Assembly: GCA_900618425.1 (NCBI GenBank) | Contig: UZAN01039451.1 | Span: 9,478-73,477, forward strand | Reading direction: 5' to 3' | DNA: 64,000 bases | Source: Echinostoma caproni | Taxonomy: Eukaryota > Platyhelminthes > Trematoda > Plagiorchiida > Echinostomatidae | Shown here: positions 62,501-63,947 of the stretch, piece after piece | Position numbering within the stretch: position 1 is the first letter of the stretch | Layout of the letters: every line of letters starts with the position of its first letter | The notes under the pieces: generated by a model | Told to the model about the DNA's origin: nothing | Seen by the model: only the letters and a program-made list of their open reading frames with translations | Databases searched by the model: none | Program-made: the position numbers and the translations under genes

Positions 62501-63947
62501 CTGGCTAAGACAATGAAATCTCGCATGATTTGATCAGCTCTATAATTCGGCTGTAACGTTGATTTCAACTGCTAGCCGGATCGGTATAGCGAAATATTTC
62601 TCACGAAAGTACTATCCTGGAAGAGTTTTGATCAATCACATTGTTTGTTAATTAATGTTGTTTTATTCACAGATCAGGTTTGTACTAACCTCCGACACCT
62701 AAATGCATTTACAATATTAGGAGAGACAAAACAATAATAATTTTAATAAAAAAACGAGCCTTCTTTTTTCATAAAACATTTTTATTCTAAAGAATCAATA
62801 ATCTGAAAGTGTTTTTCGGTTACATTCTCACATAGGATTTATAGTATTTTCAGTCTATTTTACTACGTTCTCCGAACCATTCTCGTTCTGATATGCTCAC
62901 CGCGTCTTCTTCTCCCGTAAGATATATGTGCTAAATTTTTATCACGTGGTGCATACAATAATGTACTTGTGCTATCTATCAAACCGCGTTGCCCATCGCT
63001 TGTGTCTACTGTCAGGCATATTGAATATAGGAGTAAATAGCATTTAATGCAGTATGGTCTCGGATTCAACCAGCAATCAAACCAGCCATAATCATCTCCT
63101 AATCGTCTTGGCTGCCACACTATTTTGTTTTCAGTCCTAACGAAGATGTACACACACTGTGATACCCAGGCCTTAGGACTCTTTGCTAATATATTGGAAA
63201 CAAAGCACAACTGTTTCAGGAACTTAAAACATTTCAGCCGCTAGGGGGTTGAACGATAGGGACCGTCACCTCACTGTTCAGTGATTTATGTATTTGAATC
63301 ACTGTCATAGCTCTTTTAAATCCCGCTCACACTTGTAACCTCCCATTGTTCATGACCGTTCAACTGAATTCTGACTGTAAATTTACCGAATATCAAATAA
63401 ATAAAATCTGAAGATTATTTTAGGTAAATAAATCATTATTTTTTTTGTTATACTTTTTTCCATCGGGTGGGCAAACCATTTTCAGATAAATGTAGTACAT
63501 TGTGTCTGATAGAAATAGTTTATTCGTTTAAATTCCGCAAATCACACAAAAACCTATAACTCACATCCGGGTGCTTAATAAAGAAAAGGCAGAAGGAAGA
63601 TCATTCGAAAATTTAATTAATTACCCTCCAATCAGTGCGTTCGCGTGAAAAGAATACTTACTCAAATGTTTTTACTCTCCCGCCCCTCAAAATGAACTGC
63701 GTGAAAATCTGGTGGGCATTACAGTGTTCTGCTCTTATTTTACATCATTGTTACTTCACAATTGTTATTATCAACAGATTGATACAATGACTTTGACTAC
63801 AGGCACCCGGGAATAGTTCTCATTATTCGTCTTCTATGAAGCATGTTTTTCACCTGAATCAGAGGCTGACTTTTTATTAGCCCTTTAATATTGGTTCTGA
63901 AAACAAGATCATATATAACATGAAATTTTGAAACTTACGACCGGGTT
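2564..63947 (-). CDS. Collagen-like gene built of 6-12 nt microexons (partial, interior)
   Basis: Predicted extracellular collagen-like triple helix. Seen: 92 minus-strand units with an AG acceptor, an exon of 9 nt (80 cases), 6 nt (11) or 12 nt (1), then a donor that is GTAAG in about 57 and GTGAG in about 20. The 9-nt exons all read NN-NNN-GGN-N, so after splicing each adds X-Y-Gly with X split by a phase-1 intron. Y is Pro 44, Arg 13, Ala 5, Asn 4, Asp 3, others 1-2. There are no aromatics and no stop at any resolvable junction. Known of the family: collagen helices need Gly every third residue and favour Pro and Arg at Y; vertebrate fibrillar collagen helix exons are mostly 45-108 bp and start with a whole Gly codon, unlike these. 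Inferred: secreted, with Y-Pro hydroxylated. No signal peptide, terminal domain, promoter or polyA site is in view; the 5' end lies beyond the right edge. Alternative: a schistosome-type micro-exon gene (MEG) with a collagenous repeat. Confidence 0.85.
3141..3611 (-). other. 156-codon ORF inside an intron, unidentified
   Basis: Longest ORF of the window, same strand as the microexon gene, between m91 and m92, starting with ATG. No membrane segment or low complexity. Residues near 50-100 (LGVKVAAVCELRSP, then HHISKQL) faintly recall the region around the active site of retrotransposon aspartic proteases, but the catalytic Asp is absent. If this resemblance is real it is a dead retroelement fragment; otherwise it is chance. 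No function assigned. Confidence 0.2.
3616..3632 (-). promoter_or_regulatory. Possible recursive splice site
   Basis: Minus strand reads CACAG immediately followed by GTAAGTGAG, an acceptor abutting a perfect donor (zero-length exon) inside the intron m91-m92. The polypyrimidine tract before it is weak. Confidence 0.25.
3708..3716 (-). CDS. Microexon m91: Gly-Asp-Gly
   Basis: 9 nt, GT-GAC-GGA-G; donor GTAAG, acceptor TTCAG. X Gly, Y Asp. Confidence 0.78.
3717..5178 (-). other. Intron between m90 and m91
   Basis: About 1.46 kb, twice the mean. Nothing recognisable; ORFs on both strands at 4695-5092 overlap one another and look like chance. Confidence 0.6.
5179..5187 (-). CDS. Microexon m90: Ser-Pro-Gly
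   Basis: 9 nt, GT-CCT-GGA-G; donor GTAAG, acceptor CGCAG. Confidence 0.87.
5626..5634 (-). CDS. Microexon m89: Ala-Pro-Gly
   Basis: 9 nt, CG-CCC-GGA-A; donor GTAAG, acceptor CATAG. Flank resembles m81 (11102). Confidence 0.87.
5635..6870 (-). other. Intron between m88 and m89
   Basis: About 1.24 kb. One N at 6120. No unit or element seen. Confidence 0.6.
6871..6879 (-). CDS. Microexon m88: Pro-Pro-Gly
   Basis: 9 nt, CC-CCT-GGC-G; donor GTAAG, acceptor CATAG. Confidence 0.87.
7212..7220 (-). CDS. Microexon m87: Pro-Cys-Gly
   Basis: 9 nt, CA-TGT-GGA-C; donor GTAAA, acceptor TTCAG. Identical exon and similar flank to m79 (11895). Cys at Y is unusual. Confidence 0.75.
7508..7516 (-). CDS. Microexon m86: His-Pro-Gly
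   Basis: 9 nt, AT-CCT-GGC-C; donor GTAAG, acceptor TCTAG. Confidence 0.87.
7808..7816 (-). CDS. Microexon m85: Arg-Pro-Gly
   Basis: 9 nt, GA-CCT-GGA-C; donor GTAAG, acceptor TTCAG. Confidence 0.88.
8597..8605 (-). CDS. Microexon m84: Arg-Asp-Gly
   Basis: 9 nt, GT-GAT-GGA-C; donor GTAAG, acceptor TATAG. With X Arg it reads R-D-G, not R-G-D. Confidence 0.8.
9346..9354 (-). CDS. Microexon m83: Thr-Pro-Gly
   Basis: 9 nt, CT-CCT-GGC-C; donor GTAAG, acceptor TTCAG. Same exon sequence as m33 (44471). Confidence 0.88.
10406..10411 (-). CDS. 6-nt microexon m82: Ile-Gly
   Basis: 6 nt, TT-GGA-A; donor GTAAG, acceptor TTTAG. Lacks the Y codon, giving Gly-X-Gly. Confidence 0.7.
11102..11110 (-). CDS. 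Microexon m81: Ala-Pro-Gly
   Basis: 9 nt, CA-CCC-GGA-A; donor GTGAG, acceptor ACTAG. Intron flank resembles m30 (23937) and m89. Confidence 0.87.
11627..11635 (-). CDS. Microexon m80: Leu-Pro-Gly
   Basis: 9 nt, CT-CCT-GGT-G; donor GTAAG, acceptor TGCAG. Confidence 0.88.
11895..11903 (-). CDS. Microexon m79: Pro-Cys-Gly
   Basis: 9 nt, CA-TGT-GGA-C; donor GTAAG, acceptor TTCAG. Copy of m87. Confidence 0.8.
13064..13072 (-). CDS. Microexon m78: Ser-Arg-Gly
   Basis: 9 nt, GT-CGC-GGT-C; donor GTAAG, acceptor TTCAG. Confidence 0.85.
13402..13410 (-). pseudogene. Microexon copy with AT in place of GT donor
   Basis: TA-CCC-GGA-T (Pro-Gly) with acceptor CTCAG intact; the donor reads ATAAGT, a single-base change from GTAAGT. 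Either skipped, or spliced as a rare AT-AG intron. Joining to m78 would give Cys, with no stop. Confidence 0.5.
14111..14119 (-). CDS. Microexon m77: Val-Pro-Gly
   Basis: 9 nt, TT-CCT-GGA-A; donor GTACG, acceptor TTCAG. Confidence 0.82.
15183..15578 (+). other. Thr/Asn-rich ORF inside an intron
   Basis: Open for 131 codons on the strand opposite the microexon gene, in the 1.7 kb intron between m77 and m76. A hydrophobic stretch near residues 17-27 followed by Ala-Ala-His resembles a signal peptide and cleavage site. The rest is about half Thr, Asn, Ser and Ala with many N-x-S/T sequons, mucin-like. Against it: no in-frame ATG before Met codons in the middle of the ORF (it opens at TTG, with an in-frame stop at 15171), and much of it is ACT/ACC-like triplet repeat that stays open by composition. 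It may be a decayed or partial secreted-protein exon, or only low-complexity DNA. Confidence 0.22.
15578..15595. repeat. (ATC)n microsatellite
   Basis: Six ATC-type repeats directly after the Thr-rich ORF. Confidence 0.9.
15848..15856 (-). CDS. Microexon m76: Pro-Arg-Gly
   Basis: 9 nt, CC-CGG-GGC-G; donor GTGAG, acceptor TGCAG. Confidence 0.84.
16126..16134 (-). CDS. Microexon m75: Cys-Gln-Gly
   Basis: 9 nt, GT-CAA-GGA-C; donor GTAAT, acceptor TTCAG. X Cys arises from m74 ending in T. Confidence 0.76.
16790..16798 (-). CDS. Microexon m74: Lys-Pro-Gly
   Basis: 9 nt, AA-CCT-GGT-T; donor GTAAG, acceptor TCCAG. Confidence 0.87.
17071..17079 (-). CDS. Microexon m73: Ser-Asn-Gly
   Basis: 9 nt, CA-AAC-GGA-A; donor GTAAG, acceptor TTCAG. 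Confidence 0.8.
17335..17343 (-). pseudogene. Microexon copy with lost acceptor
   Basis: CC-CAC-GGC-G (His-Gly) with donor GTGAG; the acceptor dinucleotide is CG, not AG. The surrounding bases match m76 (15848), so this looks like a dead duplicate. Confidence 0.5.
17566..17574 (-). CDS. Microexon m72: Arg-Pro-Gly
   Basis: 9 nt, GA-CCT-GGA-T; donor GTGAG, acceptor TGTAG. Confidence 0.86.
18244..18252 (-). CDS. Microexon m71: Gly-Pro-Gly
   Basis: 9 nt, GA-CCA-GGC-C; donor GTAAG, acceptor AATAG. Confidence 0.86.
19069..19077 (-). CDS. Microexon m70: Ala-Pro-Gly
   Basis: 9 nt, CC-CCT-GGA-G; donor GTGTG (weak), acceptor TTCAG. Confidence 0.76.
19579..19587 (-). CDS. Microexon m69: Pro-Arg-Gly
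   Basis: 9 nt, CC-CGA-GGT-G; donor GTACG, acceptor TGCAG. Confidence 0.8.
19967..19975 (-). CDS. Microexon m68: Ala-Leu-Gly
   Basis: 9 nt, CA-CTT-GGA-C; donor GTAAG, acceptor TTCAG. Confidence 0.8.
20159..20197. repeat. TA-rich microsatellite
   Basis: Imperfect TA run interrupted by G, within the intron between m68 and m67. Confidence 0.85.
20665..20673 (-). CDS. Microexon m67: Ala-Arg-Gly
   Basis: 9 nt, CT-CGA-GGA-G; donor GTGAG, acceptor TCCAG. Intron flanks align with those of m61 (24674). Confidence 0.86.
21011..21019 (-). CDS. Microexon m66: Arg-Pro-Gly
   Basis: 9 nt, GA-CCC-GGA-G; donor GTAAT, acceptor CTCAG. Same exon as m60 (25015). Confidence 0.85.
21487..21495 (-). CDS. Microexon m65: Ser-Glu-Gly
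   Basis: 9 nt, GT-GAA-GGA-A; donor GTAAG, acceptor TCTAG. Confidence 0.8.
22442..22450 (-). pseudogene. Microexon copy with lost donor
   Basis: GT-CCT-GGG-C (Pro-Gly) with acceptor TCTAG; the donor reads TGCTCG. It lies 4,023 bp from the intact m58 (26465), in step with the duplicated block described for 20665-26473. Confidence 0.45.
22526..22548. other. Assembly gap (23 N)
   Basis: Run of N. Sequence, and possibly a microexon, may be missing here. Confidence 0.98.
23101..23109 (-). CDS. Microexon m64: Lys-Pro-Gly
   Basis: 9 nt, AA-CCT-GGC-A; donor GTAAG, acceptor AACAG. Confidence 0.87.
23937..23945 (-). CDS. Microexon m63: Ala-Pro-Gly
   Basis: 9 nt, CA-CCA-GGA-A; donor GTAAG, acceptor CACAG. 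X would be Pro instead of Ala if m62 is skipped. Confidence 0.87.
24291..24296 (-). CDS. 6-nt microexon m62 without Gly: Arg-Ala
   Basis: 6 nt, GA-GCC-G; donor GTAAG, acceptor TTCAG. Splice sites are ideal and frame is kept, but no GGN codon is present. It could be a 3-nt deletion product, or a chance site. Confidence 0.4.
24674..24682 (-). CDS. Microexon m61: Ala-Arg-Gly
   Basis: 9 nt, CT-CGT-GGT-C; donor GTACA, acceptor TCCAG. Confidence 0.82.
25015..25023 (-). CDS. Microexon m60: Arg-Pro-Gly
   Basis: 9 nt, GA-CCC-GGA-G; donor GTAAG, acceptor ACAAG. Confidence 0.86.
25459..25467 (-). CDS. Microexon m59: Ala-Asn-Gly
   Basis: 9 nt, CT-AAT-GGA-A; donor GTAAG, acceptor TTTAG. Confidence 0.8.
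26465..26473 (-). CDS. Microexon m58: Arg-Pro-Gly
   Basis: 9 nt, GT-CCT-GGC-G; donor GTAAG, acceptor TAAAG. Confidence 0.85.
26791..26796 (-). CDS. 6-nt microexon m57: Ile-Gly
   Basis: 6 nt, TT-GGA-C; donor GTGAG, acceptor TACAG. Confidence 0.75.
27742..27750 (-). CDS. Microexon m56: Ala-Pro-Gly
   Basis: 9 nt, CA-CCT-GGC-A; donor GTAAG, acceptor AACAG. Confidence 0.88.
28134..28142 (-). CDS. Microexon m55: Arg-Pro-Gly
   Basis: 9 nt, GT-CCC-GGA-G; donor GTAAA, acceptor TCCAG. Confidence 0.86.
28610..28618 (-). CDS. Microexon m54: Ser-Pro-Gly
   Basis: 9 nt, GT-CCT-GGC-C; donor GTGAG, acceptor CCCAG. Confidence 0.87.
28918..28926 (-). pseudogene. Microexon copy with TT in place of GT donor
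   Basis: AT-CCC-GGA-T (Pro-Gly) with acceptor TTCAG; the donor reads TTAAGT, one base from GTAAGT. Probably a recently inactivated unit or an assembly error. Confidence 0.5.
29497..29505 (-). CDS. Microexon m53: Lys-Pro-Gly
   Basis: 9 nt, AA-CCT-GGC-A; donor GTGAG, acceptor TCCAG. Confidence 0.87.
29506..30830 (-). other. Intron between m52 and m53
   Basis: About 1.3 kb with nothing recognised. Confidence 0.6.
30831..30839 (-). CDS. Microexon m52: Gly-Ala-Gly
   Basis: 9 nt, GA-GCG-GGA-A; donor GTGAG, acceptor TTCAG. Confidence 0.8.
31000..31008 (-). CDS. Microexon m51: Pro-Arg-Gly
   Basis: 9 nt, CA-CGC-GGT-G; donor GTAAG, acceptor AATAG. Confidence 0.85.
31009..32369 (-). other. Intron between m50 and m51
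   Basis: About 1.4 kb with nothing recognised; the 99-codon plus-strand ORF at 31984-32283 has no feature to support it. Confidence 0.6.
32370..32378 (-). CDS. Microexon m50: Pro-Met-Gly
   Basis: 9 nt, CA-ATG-GGA-C; donor GTAAG, acceptor TTTAG. Confidence 0.78.
32784..32792 (-). CDS. Microexon m49: Lys-Thr-Gly
   Basis: 9 nt, AA-ACT-GGG-C; donor GTGAG, acceptor TTCAG. Confidence 0.77.
33553..33561 (-). CDS. Microexon m48: Cys-Pro-Gly
   Basis: 9 nt, GT-CCT-GGC-A; donor GTGAG, acceptor TTTAG. X Cys arises from m47 ending in T. Confidence 0.87.
33770..33778 (-). pseudogene. Microexon copy with lost acceptor
   Basis: TC-ACT-GGA-C (Thr-Gly) with donor GTAAG; the dinucleotide expected to be AG is GA. 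The nearest AG upstream in the transcript gives a 14-nt exon (33770-33783), which would shift the frame. Confidence 0.42.
34285..34293 (-). CDS. Microexon m47: Lys-Pro-Gly
   Basis: 9 nt, AA-CCC-GGA-T; donor GTAAG, acceptor TTCAG. Confidence 0.87.
34803..34811 (-). CDS. Microexon m46: Ala-Asp-Gly
   Basis: 9 nt, CT-GAT-GGC-A; donor GTGAG, acceptor TACAG. Confidence 0.78.
35429..35454. repeat. Short tandem duplication
   Basis: Two near-identical copies of a TTCTATAAGAAC unit in an intron. Confidence 0.6.
35717..35725 (-). CDS. Microexon m45: Leu-Lys-Gly
   Basis: 9 nt, TA-AAA-GGA-G; donor GTAAG, acceptor GACAG. The only Lys at Y, a candidate hydroxylysine site if this is a true collagen helix. 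Confidence 0.78.
36280..36288 (-). CDS. Microexon m44: Val-Pro-Gly
   Basis: 9 nt, TT-CCT-GGA-C; donor GTAAG, acceptor ACAAG. Confidence 0.85.
36744..36752 (-). CDS. Microexon m43: Arg-Ser-Gly
   Basis: 9 nt, GC-TCA-GGA-G; donor GTAAG, acceptor TGCAG. Confidence 0.8.
37254..37262 (-). CDS. Microexon m42: Val-Pro-Gly
   Basis: 9 nt, TC-CCA-GGA-C; donor GTAAG, acceptor TATAG. Confidence 0.86.
37677..37682 (-). CDS. 6-nt microexon m41: Ala-Gly
   Basis: 6 nt, CT-GGA-G; donor GTAAG, acceptor ACTAG. Confidence 0.72.
37683..38977 (-). other. Intron between m40 and m41
   Basis: About 1.3 kb; single N at 38654 within a repeated GGGTTATG motif. Confidence 0.6.
38978..38986 (-). CDS. Microexon m40: Pro-Arg-Gly, donor base unread
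   Basis: 9 nt, CA-CGC-GGA-G; acceptor TTTAG. The donor reads GNACT because of an N at 38976; GT is compatible but not shown. Confidence 0.7.
39607..39615 (-). CDS. Microexon m39: Pro-Pro-Gly
   Basis: 9 nt, CA-CCT-GGC-C; donor GTAAG, acceptor TCCAG. Confidence 0.88.
39616..41908 (-). other. Longest intron, between m38 and m39
   Basis: About 2.3 kb, roughly three mean spacings. Contains an 8-nt remnant (41721) and, at 40907-40915, AA-CCT-GGA-A with neither splice site, so it may have lost two or more units. Confidence 0.55.
41721..41728 (-). pseudogene. 8-nt microexon remnant
   Basis: GACCGGTC between acceptor TCAAG and donor GTGGA. It is one base short of the 9-nt form and would shift the frame, so it is probably dead or a chance match. 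Confidence 0.28.
41909..41917 (-). CDS. Microexon m38: Leu-Arg-Gly
   Basis: 9 nt, CT-CGA-GGA-C; donor GTGAG, acceptor TACAG. Ends the longest intron seen (about 2.3 kb). Confidence 0.85.
42295..42303 (-). CDS. Microexon m37: Leu-Pro-Gly
   Basis: 9 nt, TA-CCT-GGA-C; donor GTAAG, acceptor TTCAG. Confidence 0.88.
42743..42748 (-). CDS. 6-nt microexon m36: Glu-Gly
   Basis: 6 nt, AA-GGA-T; donor GTGAG, acceptor AACAG. Confidence 0.68.
43098..43103 (-). CDS. 6-nt microexon m35: X-Gly (one base unread)
   Basis: 6 nt, TN-GGA-G; donor GTAAG, acceptor TTCAG. The N at 43102 falls in the X codon; Ile if it matches the other TT-GGA exons. Confidence 0.7.
43519..43527 (-). pseudogene. Possible microexon copy with lost donor
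   Basis: TT-CCG-GGG-A (Pro-Gly) with acceptor TACAG; the donor position reads ACCATT. Phase and codons fit, but with one splice site only it may be chance. Confidence 0.28.
44343..44351 (-). CDS. Microexon m34: Leu-Pro-Gly
   Basis: 9 nt, CT-CCC-GGA-A; donor GTAAG, acceptor TTTAG. Only 119 nt of intron separates it from m33. Confidence 0.87.
44471..44479 (-). CDS. Microexon m33: Leu-Pro-Gly
   Basis: 9 nt, CT-CCT-GGC-C; donor GTAAG, acceptor TACAG. Confidence 0.88.
44659..44667 (-). CDS. Microexon m32: Leu-Ala-Gly
   Basis: 9 nt, TT-GCT-GGA-C; donor GTAAG, acceptor TTTAG. Confidence 0.82.
45314..45319 (-). CDS. 6-nt microexon m31: Ile-Gly
   Basis: 6 nt, TT-GGA-C; donor GTAAG, acceptor TGTAG. 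Confidence 0.75.
46173..46181 (-). CDS. Microexon m30: Glu-Pro-Gly
   Basis: 9 nt, AA-CCG-GGA-A; donor GTAAG, acceptor TTTAG. Confidence 0.87.
46232..46253. repeat. G tract
   Basis: Run of G broken by one C and one N; C-rich in the transcript of the microexon gene. It lies 50 nt 5' (transcript sense) of m30's acceptor. Confidence 0.9.
46431..46439 (-). CDS. Microexon m29: Arg-Gln-Gly
   Basis: 9 nt, GC-CAA-GGA-G; donor GTACG, acceptor CACAG. Confidence 0.77.
47128..47136 (-). CDS. Microexon m28: Thr-Pro-Gly
   Basis: 9 nt, CC-CCA-GGA-C; donor GTGAG, acceptor AACAG. Confidence 0.87.
47753..47761 (-). CDS. Microexon m27: Leu-Pro-Gly
   Basis: 9 nt, CT-CCC-GGA-A; donor GTACG, acceptor TACAG. Confidence 0.84.
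48373..48381 (-). CDS. Microexon m26: Arg-Pro-Gly
   Basis: 9 nt, GA-CCT-GGA-C; donor GTAAG, acceptor TTTAG. Same exon sequence as m85. Confidence 0.88.
49018..49023 (-). CDS. 6-nt microexon m25: Ala-Gly
   Basis: 6 nt, CA-GGA-A; donor GTGAG, acceptor AACAG. Confidence 0.72.
49535..49543 (-). CDS. Microexon m24: Ala-Pro-Gly
   Basis: 9 nt, CC-CCC-GGT-G; donor GTAAG, acceptor TTTAG. Confidence 0.87.
50498..50506 (-). CDS. Microexon m23: Leu-Pro-Gly
   Basis: 9 nt, TG-CCA-GGA-G; donor GTATG, acceptor TACAG. Confidence 0.84.
51014..51022 (-). CDS. Microexon m22: Glu-Arg-Gly
   Basis: 9 nt, AA-AGA-GGC-T; donor GTAAG, acceptor TGTAG. Arg here uses AGA, unlike the CGN of the other Y-Arg exons. Confidence 0.8.
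51992..52000 (-). CDS. Microexon m21: Ala-Pro-Gly with GC donor
   Basis: 9 nt, CT-CCC-GGA-G; acceptor CGCAG; donor GCACG, so the downstream intron would be of the GC-AG class. Confidence 0.65.
52342..52347 (-). CDS. 6-nt microexon m20 without Gly: Gly-Gln
   Basis: 6 nt, GC-CAA-G; donor GTAAC, acceptor AGAAG. Looks like m29 (GC-CAA-GGA-G) with GGA deleted. An alternative 9-nt reading (52342-52350, AA-GGC-CAA-G) also lacks Gly in register. Confidence 0.38.
52855..52863 (-). CDS. Microexon m19: Pro-Pro-Gly
   Basis: 9 nt, CC-CCT-GGC-G; donor GTAAG, acceptor TGCAG. Same exon sequence as m88. Confidence 0.88.
53370..53378 (-). CDS. Microexon m18: Val-Ala-Gly
   Basis: 9 nt, TT-GCC-GGA-C; donor GTAAG, acceptor TGCAG. 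Confidence 0.82.
53837..53845 (-). CDS. Microexon m17: Ala-Arg-Gly
   Basis: 9 nt, CT-CGA-GGC-G; donor GTGAG, acceptor TTTAG. Confidence 0.85.
54231..54236 (-). CDS. 6-nt microexon m16: Val-Gly
   Basis: 6 nt, TT-GGA-G; donor GTAAG, acceptor AACAG. Confidence 0.75.
54237..55631 (-). other. Intron between m15 and m16
   Basis: About 1.4 kb with nothing recognised. Confidence 0.6.
55632..55640 (-). CDS. Microexon m15: Leu-Pro-Gly
   Basis: 9 nt, CT-CCC-GGG-G; donor GTAAG, acceptor TTCAG. Confidence 0.87.
55845..55853 (-). CDS. Microexon m14: Leu-Pro-Gly
   Basis: 9 nt, CT-CCT-GGA-C; donor GTGAG, acceptor AACAG. Confidence 0.88.
56763..56771 (-). CDS. Microexon m13: Leu-Arg-Gly
   Basis: 9 nt, TC-CGC-GGT-C; donor GTAAG, acceptor TTCAG. 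Confidence 0.85.
56945..56950 (-). CDS. 6-nt microexon m12: Val-Gly
   Basis: 6 nt, TT-GGA-C; donor GTAAG, acceptor AAAAG. Confidence 0.7.
57515..57523 (-). CDS. Microexon m11: Leu-Pro-Gly
   Basis: 9 nt, CT-CCC-GGT-G; donor GTAAG, acceptor TTAAG. Confidence 0.85.
57524..58813 (-). other. Intron between m10 and m11
   Basis: About 1.3 kb; contains one possible dead unit at 58673. Confidence 0.6.
58673..58681 (-). pseudogene. Possible microexon copy with lost acceptor
   Basis: AA-CGA-GGA-A (Arg-Gly) with donor GTGGA; the acceptor position reads AT. Only 132 nt from m10. One-sided evidence only. Confidence 0.27.
58814..58822 (-). CDS. Microexon m10: Leu-Ala-Gly
   Basis: 9 nt, CT-GCT-GGA-C; donor GTAAG, acceptor TTTAG. 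Confidence 0.83.
59589..59597 (-). CDS. Microexon m9: Glu-Arg-Gly
   Basis: 9 nt, AA-CGT-GGC-C; donor GTAAG, acceptor TTCAG. Confidence 0.85.
59750..59758 (-). CDS. Microexon m8: Pro-Asn-Gly
   Basis: 9 nt, CC-AAT-GGT-G; donor GTAAG, acceptor TCCAG. Intron to m9 is only 152 nt. Confidence 0.8.
59913..59949. repeat. Inverted repeat with tandem core
   Basis: Ten-base arms ATCAGTTTCT and AGAAACTGAT (perfect complements) enclose two tandem copies of a TTTCTCAAGTAG unit that overlap the left arm. Could fold as a hairpin in the intron between m8 and m7. Confidence 0.75.
60160..60171 (-). CDS. 12-nt microexon m7: Ala-Ser-Ile-Gly
   Basis: 12 nt, CC-AGT-ATA-GGA-C; donor GTGAG, acceptor GAAAG. Adds four residues, so Gly spacing is +4 here. 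An internal CAG would give an 8-nt, frame-breaking exon. Confidence 0.55.
61197..61205 (-). CDS. Microexon m6: Cys-Ala-Gly
   Basis: 9 nt, GC-GCT-GGA-G; donor GTGAG, acceptor ATAAG. X Cys arises from m5 ending in T. Confidence 0.8.
61500..61508 (-). CDS. Microexon m5: Pro-Arg-Gly
   Basis: 9 nt, CA-CGT-GGA-T; donor GTAAG, acceptor TCCAG. Confidence 0.85.
61987..61995 (-). CDS. Microexon m4: Glu-Pro-Gly
   Basis: 9 nt, AA-CCT-GGT-C; donor GTAAG, acceptor TGTAG. Confidence 0.87.
62690..62698 (-). CDS. Microexon m3: Cys-Val-Gly
   Basis: 9 nt, GT-GTC-GGA-G; donor GTTAG, acceptor TTTAG. X Cys arises from m2 ending in T. Weaker because neither Y nor the donor is typical. Confidence 0.65.
63340..63348 (-). 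pseudogene. Possible microexon copy with lost acceptor
   Basis: CA-ATG-GGA-G (Met-Gly, like m50) with donor GTTAC; the acceptor position reads AA. One-sided evidence only. Confidence 0.27.
63565..63573 (-). CDS. Microexon m2: Pro-Pro-Gly
   Basis: 9 nt, CA-CCC-GGA-T; donor GTGAG, acceptor TTAAG. Confidence 0.85.
63676..63685 (-). pseudogene. 10-nt microexon-like unit (frame-breaking)
   Basis: GG-GCG-GGA-GA: a 9-nt Ala-Gly unit plus one base before a GTAAA donor; acceptor TTGAG. Inclusion would shift the frame; a 1-base insertion in a former unit is the simplest reading. Only 102 nt from m2. Confidence 0.33.
63939..63947 (-). CDS. Microexon m1: X-Pro-Gly
   Basis: 9 nt, AA-CCC-GGT-C; donor GTAAG, acceptor CGCAG. 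The first base of X comes from an exon beyond the right edge, which shows that the gene continues 5'. Confidence 0.87.
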
